DNA of 64,000 bases from Amoebophrya sp. A120 (GCA_905178155.1 CAJINV010000002.1:1609216-1673215), one strand, 5' to 3'; counted from the first letter of the stretch, positions 1 through 10,951 are shown. Numbers and translations are program-made. The notes: a model not told the origin generated them from the sequence alone.

Positions 1-278
1 ATCCTGAGTAAAAACGTACCCACACCAGAGTTGTAATGCAAATCTGCATGCTGAAAATGTTTCTCATGCGGAGCTCCATGAGAAGCATTTTCTAGTCGTG
101 TTTTGCAATTTGTCATGCTCCAATCAGCATGGTATGCTAGATCTGTGATGCTGCTGAGCTAGCTCAAACAGCACTACACTACGAATCCAAATTTGTCATG
201 CAAAACGGCCAAAACTTGTGGATTTGTCTAGCCGATTCCCCATCTTGACTCTGGTGTGGGTACGTTTTTACTCAGGAT
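1..278 (-). mobile_element. Introner, family B (in G6)
   Basis: The element fills the left edge of the window. Its ends, ATCCTGAGTAAAAACGTACC and the complement ending CTCAGGAT, form a long terminal inverted repeat. Coding sequence of G6 starts just to its right. The left target-site copy lies outside the window. The interior carries several TGTCATGC / GCATGACA words. Confidence 0.85.
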
Positions 279-3200
279 ACTGATTTGATTTTCTTCTCCA
301 GTAAAACCTGTTCCTGCTGCCGCGCGAGTTCAATTTGCTTTTCTGTTAAAACTTCCTGGTGGAACAAAATCCAGTTTTTCCACCCGAGAATCAGCAGTCT
401 CGTCTTGTCGTTCTTCTCGAAAACTTGAAGCATTTGCAGCTGTTTCCTTTCCGATTTTTCCCTGAATAGTAAAATTTGCTGCTTTTCCTGTTCGTCTTCA
501 ATCTGCTTGGATTTCCGCTGCCGGGCGAGTTCCAATTCCATTTCCGCTTTTTCCTTCGCTTCTTTTCTCTTCTGCTCTAACACCTATGACAGTGCACAAC
601 ACCCTCCTCCGCCTCATTTGCATGGCGCGAGCAGCAATACAAACACCAACACACCAGGAGCCTGTGCATGACAAGTTCAGGGGCCGAATGTAGTAGTACA
701 GTTTGGGCTTCCGTAATTTGTCATGCAAACAGTGCCACAAGGGACCAAATCAATTGGGGACTTTGCATGACAAATGAGGGGGACGAGGGGGAGTCGTACA
801 TTCATAACACCTGTTTCTGCTTCACGAGTTCAAACCAGCCGTAGAAGCAACACCGTTGGAGATCCGTCAAAAACATCCGCAGTTTCGACTTCGCGTTTTT
901 GTCGATTAACAACCTTCTGTGTTTCGACACCGGATCTAGTAAGCAGTAGTTCCGCCAGGAGGAAAACACGATTTTCTTCCTAACACTCGTGTTCTTCTCG
1001 GATAAGAACCGAAACGCCTGCTTCTTCCGTTTCAGTTCGAACTTGTCTTCGATCTGCTTTTCCAAAAGTTCCACCGGAATAGCGTCAGAGGTGGCGGAGT
1101 CTGCGATGGAAGTTGCGCTTTTTGCGTACGAGCTAGACCGGCTGGCGGTTTGCTTCGCGAGAACTCGCCAGAGGTCTTGGACGAGTTGGGTGTGCAGCTG
1201 AAAAATCTTCATTTTCGAGTGGAGCAAGCACCGGTTGATCTCTCGGGTGATGCGGATTTTGTTCTGGTCCGGCCGGGAAGATGATGATGTGGAAACCGCA
1301 TCAGAATAATTATCCTGAGTAGAAGGCCCGCTCGAAGCTTCGAGGACGGCGCGCTCGACCTGAGAAGTTGTTGTGCGAAAGAGTCGTAAAGTAATTTTGT
1401 TTAATAGTGCGTGGTATGCACATGACACCCGGAAATCATCATGCAAAAAATTTTGCAACACAAACACAAAACTTCCTACCTGCTTCGCCTCCAGCTTGAC
1501 CAGGGAGATACAAATCTTCGGCTGCGAAAACCTGGCCGTTGCCGCGTCTGAAAGACTCCGGTCGAAAAGGTAGGAAATCAAGTCCAAATCCTGCTCCGAT
1601 AGAAATTCCTGCTGCTGTTGTTGTGCCGCGGCCCCTGCATCAGAAGTTTTTATTTTCATCCCGGTTGCAGTTGTACTAATCGTGTTCGACTTGTTCAACC
1701 CGACTTCCTCCTCAAACTCGATCAAATCCTTAAACGACTGCGTTTTCGAGTCCCAGGTCTTCTCCAACTTCAGACTCGCGTTTGACGACCCAGAAGATCT
1801 CCTTCTCGCGATCGGCGGCGAAGGGCCGCGCCCGCTTGTCGAGGTGTCGCATGCATTGCAAAAGCATGGTGCGTAGTGGTCATTGCATGGCAAATTTGTT
1901 GTTCAAGCGAAAAAATGAAATCTGTCATGCAGACGCAGGTTAGAAAAGAGATTTGCCACGCATAGCTGCACTACGAATACGAGACTTTTGCAATGGATAT
2001 GTTGCGGAATTCTACGATTTCTTCTGTGGATAAATCACCCGCGCTCGTCGGGAACTTCCGCACGTCCGGTAAATCCTTACTGCCTTTCGCTAATGAAAAG
2101 TTTTCAATTCTCTTGACCGCACTCGGCTTGCTGCTGGATTTACTCTTCACAATCGACGCAGAGCCGGTGCTTCTTCGTTCTTCATAATCTTCTTCGGGAA
2201 TGGGTGGGGACGCGGGGTTGGATTTCCGGCCAGATTGGTTTATTCTCACCGGGGTTACACCGGACGGGAAATTAGAATCTCGCGGTGTGCTCAAAGCTTG
2301 TGTGGTGCCTGGTAACACCCCCACCCCCCGGTGGGAAGCTGTTGTGCTGTTGTTCAATCTCGGCGTAATCAGCAAGTCGTCGGCGGAATGCGCCGCGCCT
2401 TGAGACTGCAAATTTCTCGCGGAATTCGGCAGAGCGATTCTTTCTCCCCGTGGCGTTTCTCCCAGCGTCTGCTGGAGAAACATCGCGTTCGTGGATGTTG
2501 GCCGGATGGCGGATGACCCCAGCCCGGCGGTGCTCCTGCTGGAGTAGTGCTGCAAGATGTCGGAGGAGGAGTTGACGATTTCCGGGGAGGAGGGTTGTTG
2601 GGTTATCACTATTGAGGGTCTAGTATTGAGCGGTACGATTAATTCACTCTCCCTTTTCATCTTCGCCTGTTGTGCTCCATGCTCCGCTTTCAGTCTTTCA
2701 AATTCTTTCACCAACTTTTGTTTCTCCGGCACGAAACAGTTCATTGCGAGCCAAAATTTGCAGTCTCGGTTATTCGCCAATTCCACTGCTTTTTCCAGAG
2801 GGATCAACAAGTCGGATATCTTCACGCTAATCCCGTCTTTCTCGAACTGATCTTTCGACTCAGCTAAGTAGAAGGAGAGACGCAACACCGCATCGTGCTG
2901 TAAACAGTCCTCTTCCGGTAGAATTATCGCCGCGGAGGTGGGGAATGTCGTGATCAAGTGGTGCTTGTTGTAGTCGTGGTAGAGGGTTTGCCGTGCGACA
3001 AAATCAGCGTCGCCGGTTGGATCTGCAGTACCAGCGGGGGCGAAGAAACCTCCAGCTGAACCGGTGACCACCCGATCAGTCGGCGAATTCCCATCTCCTG
3101 GCGTAGAAGTTGAGTCCAACACCGCGACTGGCACCGGGCTTTTGGACAAGCTGGATAACGCCGTGGTGTGTTGGCTTCTTCTAGTCCCGCCATTCACCAA

Positions 3201-3425
3201 CGCGAGAGACGAATTTGAAGCTGGTACAAGCGCACTGGTCCGCTCCTTCTTCACTTTCAATAACCTCGCGGAGGCGAACAGCTGGTAGGTCAAGCTCGTG
3301 TGCGCGCTGGTCAGGAGTTCCACGGAGTCTTCTGGTAAATGCGGTAAGTCCAGGCCGATCGGGTGCTCGAGGCCGACGACCCACGTGTCAGCCCCGACGA
3401 ATTTTCCTTGGATTTGATTGCCCAT
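1..3425 (-). CDS. G6: coiled-coil protein with Sfi1-like Trp repeats (3' end outside window)
   Basis: Three exons are in view: 1999-3425, 806-1850 and 279-585. The gene runs off the left edge. It starts MGNQIQGKF, so N-terminal myristoylation is possible. The first exon has about 260 ordered residues, with a CKFWLAMNCFVPEKQKLVKEF helix, then a long Ser/Thr/Pro-rich stretch. Exons 2 and 3 carry spaced aromatic signatures (IVFSSWRNYCLL, CCFYGWFELVKQ, LLILGWKNWILF) separated by charged coiled coil (EQKRKEAKEKAEMELELARQ). Such F/L-x-x-W repeats in long helices are typical of Sfi1-type centrin-binding proteins of centrosomes and basal bodies. I infer a centrosome or flagellar-apparatus role. The family call is by motif only. 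The frame continues across a C introner (586-805) and an E introner (1851-1998). Confidence 0.7.
586..805 (-). mobile_element. Introner, family C (in G6)
   Basis: The ends are ATGACAGTGCACAAC and TCGTACATTCAT. A perfect 7-nt direct repeat, AACACCT, flanks it at 579-585 and 806-812. On the coding strand, removing element plus one repeat copy joins KQKQVL to EQKRKEA in frame. Confidence 0.92.
1360..1479 (-). other. Possible GT-AG intron that is open in frame (exitron-like)
   Basis: On the minus strand GCGAAGCAG/GTAGGAAG is a good donor and CAACTTCTCAG/GTCGAG a good acceptor. The segment is 120 nt, a multiple of three, with no stop. Either form therefore reads through, with or without 40 residues. 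The interior contains CATGATG and GTCATGTGCAT, words typical of the introners here, and is AT-richer than the flanks. Removal joins KLEAKQ to VERAVLE. Confidence 0.5.
1851..1998 (-). mobile_element. Introner, family E (in G6)
   Basis: Left end ATGCATTGCAAAAGCA and right end ACTTTTGCAATGGAT. The flanks GTGTCGC and TGTTGCG form an imperfect direct repeat. It separates the first two G6 exons (EIVEFRNI and DTSTSGRGPSPP). Confidence 0.8.
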
Positions 3426-4335
3426 TTTGATGTGGTTGGGATATCAACTATTGGGGGTTTATTTCTTAGTGAGGGGTGGTGGTACAACAGAGGGGCACAA
3501 CCGGTGGGGTAAAAGTTCGGGTAACTAAGGGGGTCGCAGGAGGAGGTACAGGGTAACTTATTGGGCGGGAAAAAATGATCTTACAGTAAGTGTTATGACC
3601 ACGCTAGTTTTGATTCATTTTTCAAACGGTTTTCATTTTGCTGCTTGTGGAGCGGAAAAAAACGCATTTTTCGACGTGGATTAGAAATAAGCGCCACTCA
3701 GGTTTTTGACGGACAGCACTTGCATCGCCACTCGGAAAGAAGACAGACAGCACGTGTATCGCTCAAAGCTACAGGCTACACTCGAAGCAAACACGCAAAA
3801 TTTTCAAAAAACGCAAAGCGAACAAAAAGAACCGACGCTAAGACAGCTTGCTGCGGAAGGCTGAAGCTGATTAGCAATTGCGCCAACGCTGGGCGCCATC
3901 TGTGTTTGATAAATTTTCTGTCAAGTATTCAGAACAGGTTTGTAGTTCTGTGAAAAAATATTCTGCGACGAGTCTATTATTCTCCCCGCTGCAATAAAGA
4001 GAGCTCGTTCAACACTTTATACTATTTCTTCGAAGAAAGCAAGCTTCTTGTACCTAGCTGCTCACCGGTGGTGCATCAAAACGAAAATTTTATCCCTAGT
4101 TTTTGAAGCAGGAATGCCTCCTGGTCTTGGTGAAATTTGAGAATATCAAACACGAGTTCTGCGACAACGACTTTATACGCTTCCGTAATTTTGACTCAAA
4201 CAAGGCACGAGCTGTATAGTGTTACTTCCTTTCAACAGTATTAATCGAACCACGAATCAAGAAACTGTATTGAAATCAAAACCGAACTAAATTCTAAACA
4301 GATCGTATTTCAGGTTAATATTTTCAACCCCTTAG
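3426..4335. other. Intergenic, G6 start to G5 stop
   Basis: I see no open coding region, introner or tandem repeat in these 910 bases. The sequence is AT-leaning with A-runs. It should hold the promoter or trans-splice acceptor region of G6 and the 3' UTR of G5. I recognise no specific motif. Confidence 0.5.
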
Positions 4336-6391
4336 TTACCGATCTTCCGCCCCCAACCGTCGCCCCTCACCCCCAAAAGGGTTAAACCGTCTTTGCTGCG
4401 GCATCTGGACGTTCGCCGTGTTGCTTTGATTCGCGATACCATTTCCACCCGCCGGACCCCCACCCGTTCCGCCCAACATGCCACTGCCCCAGTTCTGCGG
4501 CGCGGGGTTGCTGTTGATCCCCGTTGGGTTGTTGCCGAACCCGGAGCCCGTACCCGATTCCTCCAGCCGCGCCTCGTGCTCGCTGCACCCAGGTGGGTTG
4601 CCCCAGATCTTGTGCGACATGGCCTCGACGAAATAGGTGTCCTGCGAACCCGCGCAGCCGTACCCGCCGAAAATGGCCGCGAGCTCCTTGTGAAATTCGT
4701 ACGTGTAGTAGCAGCCGAGGAGGAGCAAAATCGGGCGGAAAGCCGGATACTGGAAGGGGAGGAGGTACCTGGGATGGAGAGTTTGTCATGCGCATTCATG
4801 CAACAAAACAACATAATTTTGTCATGCAAAGGACGCAAGAGCAACTACTCAAAAAAATCACAAAACCCAATACAGTGGGATCATCCCGTGGTAAGTCTGC
4901 AACAACTATGAAGTGTAAAAATGTCTGGGTCTGGAAGATTCTGACACTTGTCATGCACGTTTTGCATGAGCCATGATGTCTGTGATGCATACCCTTGCAA
5001 TACAGATTTCTTGAGGGCTTCTTGATGCCTATTCCGCATGACAAATGCCTTCTCAGCGTAGCAGAAATTGCATTCCCTTTGGTACTCATGCAATACAGAT
5101 TTTTTTGGAATCCAAATGCAGCATCACAAGTTGCATTCTTCCAGAGCCAGACATTTTTACATTTGATAACAACTGCAACATGTCCATCACGCCGTTGAAG
5201 CCCGCGAAGATCATATCAATTGCAAATATGTCTGGGTTTAAAAGAATGCAGGATTTGTCATGCGTATTTCTCATGACCGGTGATGCCTGTAATGCATGAC
5301 CTAGCATCACAGACTTTTACCGGGCTTCCTGACGCGCCTTCCGCATGCGAAACGCCCTGTCCGGCTTGCTGGTCATGCAATACAAAATTTTTCAGAATCC
5401 AAAAATAGCATGAAAAGTTGCGACCTTCCAGACCCAGACATATTTGCATTTGATAGACCAAGTACGTACTCAACATCGTCACGCCGTCCGGGCAAGCGGC
5501 GTAGAGGCCGGTCTAGTTTATTTTGTGATTGACAATCTTTTTTTTTTCAATTAGAAGAACCGCATGACAGAACCAACAGGTATTGCGATTCTTTGCATGA
5601 CAAAACAACGCAACAGCCTATACTCCCGCGATCATCGCGTCGAAGAATCCCCCGATCAAGTTCCCCGCAAAAAACTTCGCCATCGCCAACCCCCCTTGCG
5701 CTACACACAAAAAGAACAGGGACCTCTGAAACGCCACGGCCCGCTTATTCGTCCTCCAGTGCACGTAGCCGACGGGTGGGGTGTTAAACGGGGCGACGAT
5801 GGGCACACAGGACATCTGGACGAAAAGGTTGGACAACCCGCCGGTGGAAATCGACAAAAGTTTCCACTTCCAAAACGTCGCCACGTTGAGGGATGCCGTT
5901 GCGATCAGCCGCATCGCGAGCTGCTGGGGGGATTCCGGAAACTCAGTAGTTTGTGTCTTTTTACTGTTCGTGGAAGTAGAAGAAGTTGTCTTACAACTGG
6001 AAGATGATGTCTTCACGGTTCTTGTCAGCAGAATTGGACAGTAGCTGCTTAGCAAATTCTTCGTAGCTGCTGCTTTACTTCTGCTGCTAGAAGAAGAGGA
6101 CGTGGACTGCTCAAGACCTCCGTTGAAGCAGGACGAAACTTGGTCGGACAAGAAGGTCAGCATCGAATTGATGTCGAAGTCCTGGTCGACAACCACAACT
6201 TGCTCTTTTACTTCCAGACCCACTTCTGCTATATCTTCCACCGGTTGCTCCACAAATGTCAGCGTTGCGAGACCCGTGGCCGTCGTGCTTGGCGCGAACA
6301 GAAAGTCCATCCCGCGTTGCAGACTCACTTCCGCCTGCCGGGTGCTTTTGCTCAGCACCGTCATGATTTTTTTTTGTTCGCTTTTTATCAA
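4336..6391 (-). CDS. G5: multi-pass membrane protein, unknown family
   Basis: Five exons: 5624-6391, 5455-5512, 5168-5214, 4874-4907 and 4336-4768. The start MIKSEQKKIMTVLSK is the first in-frame Met. The N-terminal half is hydrophilic with a poly-Ser stretch. The C-terminal half has about five hydrophobic segments: KLLSISTGGLSNLFVQMSCV, SLFFLCVAQGGLAMAKFF, LIGGFFDAMIAGTGLYAACP, MIFAGFNGVMDML and FRPILLLLGCYY. A Gly/Asn/Pro-rich tail ends GGEGRRLGAEDR. Two joints are ordinary GT-AG introns and two are A introners. All four restore one frame, which supports the model. I do not recognise the family, but short helices joined by charged loops suggest an endomembrane or plasma-membrane protein. 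Confidence 0.75.
4769..4873 (-). other. GT-AG spliceosomal intron in G5
   Basis: Donor CCACT/GTATTGGG and acceptor CCATCCCAG/GTACC on the minus strand, 105 nt. The join reads MIPLYLLPFQYPAF. The interior still holds GCATGACAAA twice, the same words that punctuate the introners. Confidence 0.75.
4908..5167 (-). mobile_element. Introner, family A (in G5)
   Basis: Flanked by a perfect 7-nt repeat AACAACT (4901-4907 and 5168-5174). Excision joins MDMLQLL to QTYHGMIP. It carries the TGTCTGGGTCTGG / CCAGAGCCAGACA terminal repeat with one mismatch. Confidence 0.92.
5215..5454 (-). mobile_element. Introner, family A (in G5)
   Basis: A diverged left end (ATCAATTGCAAATATGTC) and a standard right end. 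The flanks AGATCA and AGACCA match at five of six positions. Excision joins LSTYLV to MIFAGFNG. Confidence 0.85.
5513..5623 (-). other. GT-AG spliceosomal intron in G5
   Basis: Donor GCGGGA/GTATAGGC and acceptor AAATAAACTAG/ACCGGC on the minus strand, 111 nt. The join reads FFDAMIAGTGLYAACPDG, continuing a hydrophobic helix. GTCATGC words lie inside it. Confidence 0.75.
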
Positions 6392-7284
6392 ACTGTATTT
6401 TCCGCCTGAAACAAGTTACGAAGAACTAGTCAGCGATGTTGTTCCAAAGAAACATTTTATTGACTGTCGACACGAGGTATGCGCTGCTCGAAGTAAAATC
6501 GTATGCGACCACTCCATCCCTCGTAGCGCTCACATCTCTACTCGCTCGGGCTCTCGCTCTAGTTGTCGCTCATGAAATTTTGCTAGTCGATATCAAACCC
6601 TACGCAGTTCATCTTAAGTGCTTCGAAATTCTTAAGTCTTTCGCACGACTTTAGACCTGACGTCGTTCGCAGTCTTTAAGTCTTGCGCACGACTTTAGAC
6701 CTTAAGTCGTTCGCAATCCTTAACTCTTTCGCACGACTTTAGACCTAAGTCATTCGCTATCCTTAAGTCTTTCGCACTACTTTACACCTTAAGTCGTTCG
6801 CAAACCTTAAGTCTTTCGCACGACTTAAAACTTAAGTCGTTCGCAATCCTTAAGTCGTTCGCACTACTTAGCTTAAGTCGTTCGCAATTCTTAAGTCGTT
6901 CGCAATCCTTAAGTCGTTCGCACTACTTAGCTTAAGTCGTTCGCAATTCTTAAGTCGTTCGCAATCCTTAAGTCGTTCGCACTACTTAGCTTAAGTCGTT
7001 CGCAGTCCCTAAGCCGTTCGCGCGAATTTAGACCTTAAGTCGTTCGCAATGCTTAAGTCTTTCGCAAGACTTAGCTTAAGCGTTTCGCACGACTTAAGCG
7101 AACACGAGATGGTGAGAACACACAGCAGCGACCACGACAAGGTATATCGTCAGCTTAATTCATCTGATGAAGCGCTAGCCAGGATCGAAATTCAGACATC
7201 GCGCAAGACGATTGTCCATTCATTTTCAAAACCGCTTGAAGATGCGTAAGTACACATATGCAATTGCACAGCAAGAACTGTATT
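6392..7284. other. Intergenic, G5 start to G4 stop
   Basis: About 900 bases without a supportable gene. Most of it is the minisatellite listed separately. The 200 bases next to G5 are unique and T-rich on the plus strand. G5 must be started from here or produced by processing of a longer transcript. Confidence 0.5.
6600..7105. repeat. CTTAAGTCGTTCGC minisatellite with higher-order 59-nt unit
   Basis: About 25 copies of an 18-23 nt unit, CTTAAGTCGTTCGCAATC or close variants. Copies near the ends are degenerate (CTTTCGCACGACTTTAGACC). Between about 6,831 and 7,005 three units of 18, 23 and 18 nt form a 59-nt higher-order repeat copied three times almost exactly. Each unit holds the palindrome CTTAAG. 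Confidence 0.9.
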
Positions 7285-10200
7285 TCAGGTGTATCCCAGC
7301 GTCACCGCATTCCCCAGCTGCGGACTCCCCGGCCGGTACACCTTCCTCCGCTTTTTTGTCTTGACATCACCCGACGTCGTACCCGCTTCGTTGCTTGTTG
7401 CTTCGTCAGCGGAGCAGGAATTGCTACTTCCGGACGAAGATTTAGCCACGGCCCACTTCTTCCCGCACAGCTGAAACACGCAGTGCGCACCGCGCAGGCC
7501 GAGAAATGACCCGAGTTCCGAGCGGAAATCCACCAGCCCCGCGACTCCCTTTTCGATAAACAAATCGCGGATCTGCACAATCGCCGCTCCCGATTCCATC
7601 AGGTCCGCGGCGTTCACGACAGTGGTGGATTCAGTTCCGCCAAGAGAAGCGATGATCGGCATGGCCCAGCGAAGGTTCTTTTTCGTTGCTGGATTTTTGG
7701 AACTACCTTGCAGCGTCCCTGCAGGAGAATGATGCTTCGCTTGCTGTTCTTTCGCATGACCACAAGCTGGGAATCTCGGGTCGTCGTAGTGAAGCTTTTT
7801 GAACAATTTTTCCACCATCAATTTTGTTTCTTCAGACCTCGCCGTTCGTCTTGCGGTGGTGTTCGTGTTTGCGATGAGGAAGCCGAAGCTAGTACTTGCC
7901 GAGGGTGTAGTCCCATCAGAATTCTCTTCTGAAATCGCATCAAGCAACTTCTCCACCACGTCGTGTTCTTCATTTAACCAAAAGTCCTCCAGTTCCTCTC
8001 TACTGTTGACCTGAAAAAACACGCCGAAGTTTTGTCCTTCTGTATGCTCTGATGGGCGGTCTTTCAGATGTTCGCCGGAAATAGTTTGATCGTCGTCCGA
8101 TGCTGCTGCTGTTTCGACGGAGAGTAGCAGGTCCTGTAAGGCAGCTTGCGTTGCGGAATAAGAATCACCAGGCACAGCTTCTTCACCACCCGCTCTACTT
8201 TTATTTCTCGTCTCAACAACTCCTTCACCAAGCTCCAAAACAACATACTGCGCTTTTTCCCGGACCAGTCTAACCGCCGCTTTCACTTCGTCAAAGTTGT
8301 CCTGCGAAGACGAAATTTTCAAATGCACGCCGAGCAAGACGTTCTTTCGCACCGAGTTGTGCACCTGCCGCTCGATCCGGTCTCTGAACAGAGGGAGGTT
8401 CGCGAACTGGTCTAGGGTCAGTTTCTGCGTGTAAGAACGAGAGGGAGAGGAGGAAGAGAGTGTGTTACTCTGCGGTGAAACCAGTTCTGAATTCGCAAAT
8501 TGCGGATAAGAGGAAAATTCGTTTTGCAAAAACTCCTGAAATTTTTCTGCGGGATTCATGTGATTTTTCTCTTTTCCAGAGTCATCACCACGTTGTCCCG
8601 TCGTGATCTCAAACGGCCCGACCGTCGCCATCCCGAACCCGCAGCCGCCAAACGGGTAGGCGAGCTCGCCCGTGAAGTCCAACCCGCTTGCTAGTTGTAT
8701 CGGACAATGGAGGTCCAAACCGGAGGAAATTTTTGTCGCAGAAATGGTTCTTGCAGCATGATCTTCTTCTCGTCCCTGCGTGCCGCTTTGAACAAGATGA
8801 TCCGCTGCAGTAGTTTTACTAAAACCTACTTCTTCATCCCGCCCCTCTACTTCAACCCGCCGACCCTCTTCCCGCGCCCTTTGTTTCGCTGCGGCGTGCC
8901 GTAGCGGGGCGCCGTAGCTCCGGTCTTTCAAATCACGGATGGAAAAACCATTCATCTCCTCGTTGAGCGCTACGACGCTCGGAGGAGCAACGCCCGGTGT
9001 AGTTGTAGCATCTTTTGCTACCAGAATTTTCGAAAACTCCAATAACTTCTCCTCTCCGCACCCGTACCAGTTCTCCTCCGCGGTTAGAGAGAATAACTTC
9101 TGCCGCAGTTCTATCAAATGCAAAAGTGTCTGGGTCTGGAAGATTGCGAGACTTGTCATGCTTGTCTGGCATGACCAAAAAGTTTGTGATGCCTGTCCAA
9201 GAAGAGACCCATTCGCCTGTCATGCAAAAACGCAGTTTGTCATGCGAAAAACGCAACACAAAGAAGCGCAGATATTTCTCATGCTTGGCTGTGCATTACA
9301 GAGCATTCACTATTCCCAACGCAGCATTACAAGTTTCCAGACCCAGACATATTTGCACTTGATAAGTTCCCCCGAAGCGGATAGTTGCATGGTTGGGAAC
9401 CGCTGGTTGTACGCCATTTTTCGCAAGCGGTAGTAGAACCCCGCTACATCGTCTTTGTACCAAAACCGCAACAGGTCGAACACAAACGTATGACTATGTT
9501 TAACAAAAAGCAGCACTGGACGTAGTGCATGCGAATTGCATATTTCTGCATGGATGAAAATGTAGGTGTAGCCGTTCGTGCATGCCACAGCATGACAAGT
9601 TCAAGTTCTTGCGTGTTCTATTTGGATAATCAAAAAAATTTGTGATGCGTAGTTCACATACTTGAAATGCGCTGCTTTTGCATCTATGCATAGAATGACT
9701 GCGTGAACGACTCCGCGTCTTTCGCCATGTAGCACACGAGCATGTAGTATCAAATGCAAAAGTGTCTGGGTCTGGAAAAGTGGAACTTGTCATGGTAAAT
9801 CAGAATCATGCAAAAATCTATGTTGCATGATGACCAAAAGCTATCCACTTTCGACCAAGTTGCGAGGGAGTTTGTCATGCAGGGTAGGCATGATGGAGAC
9901 CTCGCAGAATCTGTAATCATGCTAGGTTCTGCATTCCAAACCTCACTGGCCATTCAAAATGTGCATGACAAGTCTTGCACTCTTCCCGATCCAGACATTT
10001 TTGCATTTGATATGTAGATCAACCACAAACCGACAAACGACCCGCAGAAGAAATTCCAGAGGAGCGCTCTCATTTGTAAAAACGTCCCCACCCCAAAGTT
10101 GTCATGCAAATCTGCATGCTGAAAATATTTCTCGTGCGGAGCCCCATGAGAGGCATTTTCTATTCGTGTTTCTGAATTTGTCATGCTACAATCAGCGCCA

Positions 10201-10951
10201 TGTGCTACATGTGTGATGCTACTGCACTAGCTGAACAGGATTACACTACGACGCCAAATTTGTCATGCATAACTCCCAAAACTTGGAGATGTGTGTTGCA
10301 AATTTACCGACTTGACTATGGGGTAGGTACGTTTTTCCACAGGATAAACACCGGGTTTGTCTCCTGTTTGAATCTGCGCAGAATGTCAAACCGCATCGTG
10401 TTCAGCTTGTTAAATTCCGCCGCGAGTCGCTTGTCCTGCCGCGTGATGGGGTCGTCCATCTTCAATCGGTCGGGGTCCTCAAGCAGCTCTTGGCGAATGG
10501 AAGGCCGTTCTGTGTTCAGCAAATTCCGCCGCACCGGGAAGTTCTTCCGTCGCTTGATCTCTTCCTCATCCAGGATAAACCCCGCGGTCGTAACGTGCGT
10601 GGGGATGGCTTCCTGGAGGTAAAACTGCTTGGTTTGTTCCGCCGCGGAGAGGTTTTCTTGCTTCTTGTCCGCGTGCCGCAGATTCTGCGCGGCCGCGGGC
10701 GAGTTGGGTTGGGCTGTTGCGAGGGGGAGCGAAGTGCCGGGGGTCGTGGTTAAACTGCCTCTTGAAGTAGTTGCTGGCGTTGACGTTCCTCCGGATCTGC
10801 TCCCAGTCGGTATGGCAACGTCGCTGGCAAAGGTCTTTCTCGACTGCGATAAAACGGCATGCAGCCGGGATTGCTGGGGCCGGGCCGGGTAGGTTTTTGG
10901 CGGTGCGGCGGCCCGATGCACGGGCGAACGCGCACGGAGCGCGCTGAGCAT
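7285..10951 (-). CDS. G4: mitochondrial DHODH-like protein, active site degenerate
   Basis: Five exons: 10346-10951, 10012-10071, 9695-9748, 9364-9495 and 7285-9112, stop TGA. Exon 1 starts MLSALRARSPVHRAAAPP, an Arg/Ala-rich presequence fitting mitochondrial import. Exon 2 encodes one membrane helix (LLWNFFCGSFVGLWLIYM). The rest follows class 2 dihydroorotate dehydrogenase in order: PIQLASGLDFTGELA..GCGFGMATVGPFEI, LLGVHLKISSSQDNFDEV, FGFLIANTNTT, MPIIASLGGTES..GAAIVQIRDLF. In true class 2 enzymes the first motif has a Lys after Phe-Asp, the NVSSPN loop supplies the catalytic Ser, and VKIAPD supplies an FMN Lys. Here these read LDFTG, VLELGEG and FFQVNS. I infer a pseudo-enzyme or one with a changed role, anchored in the inner membrane. 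The fold call is fairly firm; the function is not. Confidence 0.75.
9113..9363 (-). mobile_element. Introner, family A (in G4)
   Basis: Flanked by AGTTC on both sides. Excision joins QLSASGEL to RQKLFSL at the start of the large last exon. Confidence 0.9.
9496..9694 (-). mobile_element. Introner, E-like variant (in G4)
   Basis: The ends contain AAAAAGCAGCACTGG and GCGCTGCTTTTGCATCTATG, an inverted repeat resembling E but with GCAGC in place of GTATC. ATGACT flanks both sides. It splits FTQS from FVFDLLRFWYKD. Confidence 0.75.
9749..10011 (-). mobile_element. Introner, family A (in G4)
   Basis: Flanked by ATGTAG. It interrupts the region just after the membrane helix, between LWLIY and MLVCYMAKDAES. 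Confidence 0.9.
10072..10345 (-). mobile_element. Introner, family B (in G4)
   Basis: The ends are TTGTAAAAACGTCCCC and GGTACGTTTTTCCACAGGAT. The left end is shortened compared with other B copies and no clear target duplication is visible. It lies between KQETNPVF and the membrane helix exon. Confidence 0.8.

Noticed and set aside
802-1893. Full open frame beginning MPCNDHYAPCFCNACD
   Set aside because: The first residues are translated introner (E copy ending near 1,851). The real exon begins at DTSTSGRGP.
4332-4976. Four overlapping ORFs of 137-172 codons around G5's last exon
   Set aside because: Only the frame CYYTYEFHKELAAIFGG joins in frame to the upstream membrane exons; the rest are shadows.
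6600-7105. CRISPR-like array
   Set aside because: Units are contiguous and variable without spacers; it is a minisatellite in a eukaryotic context.
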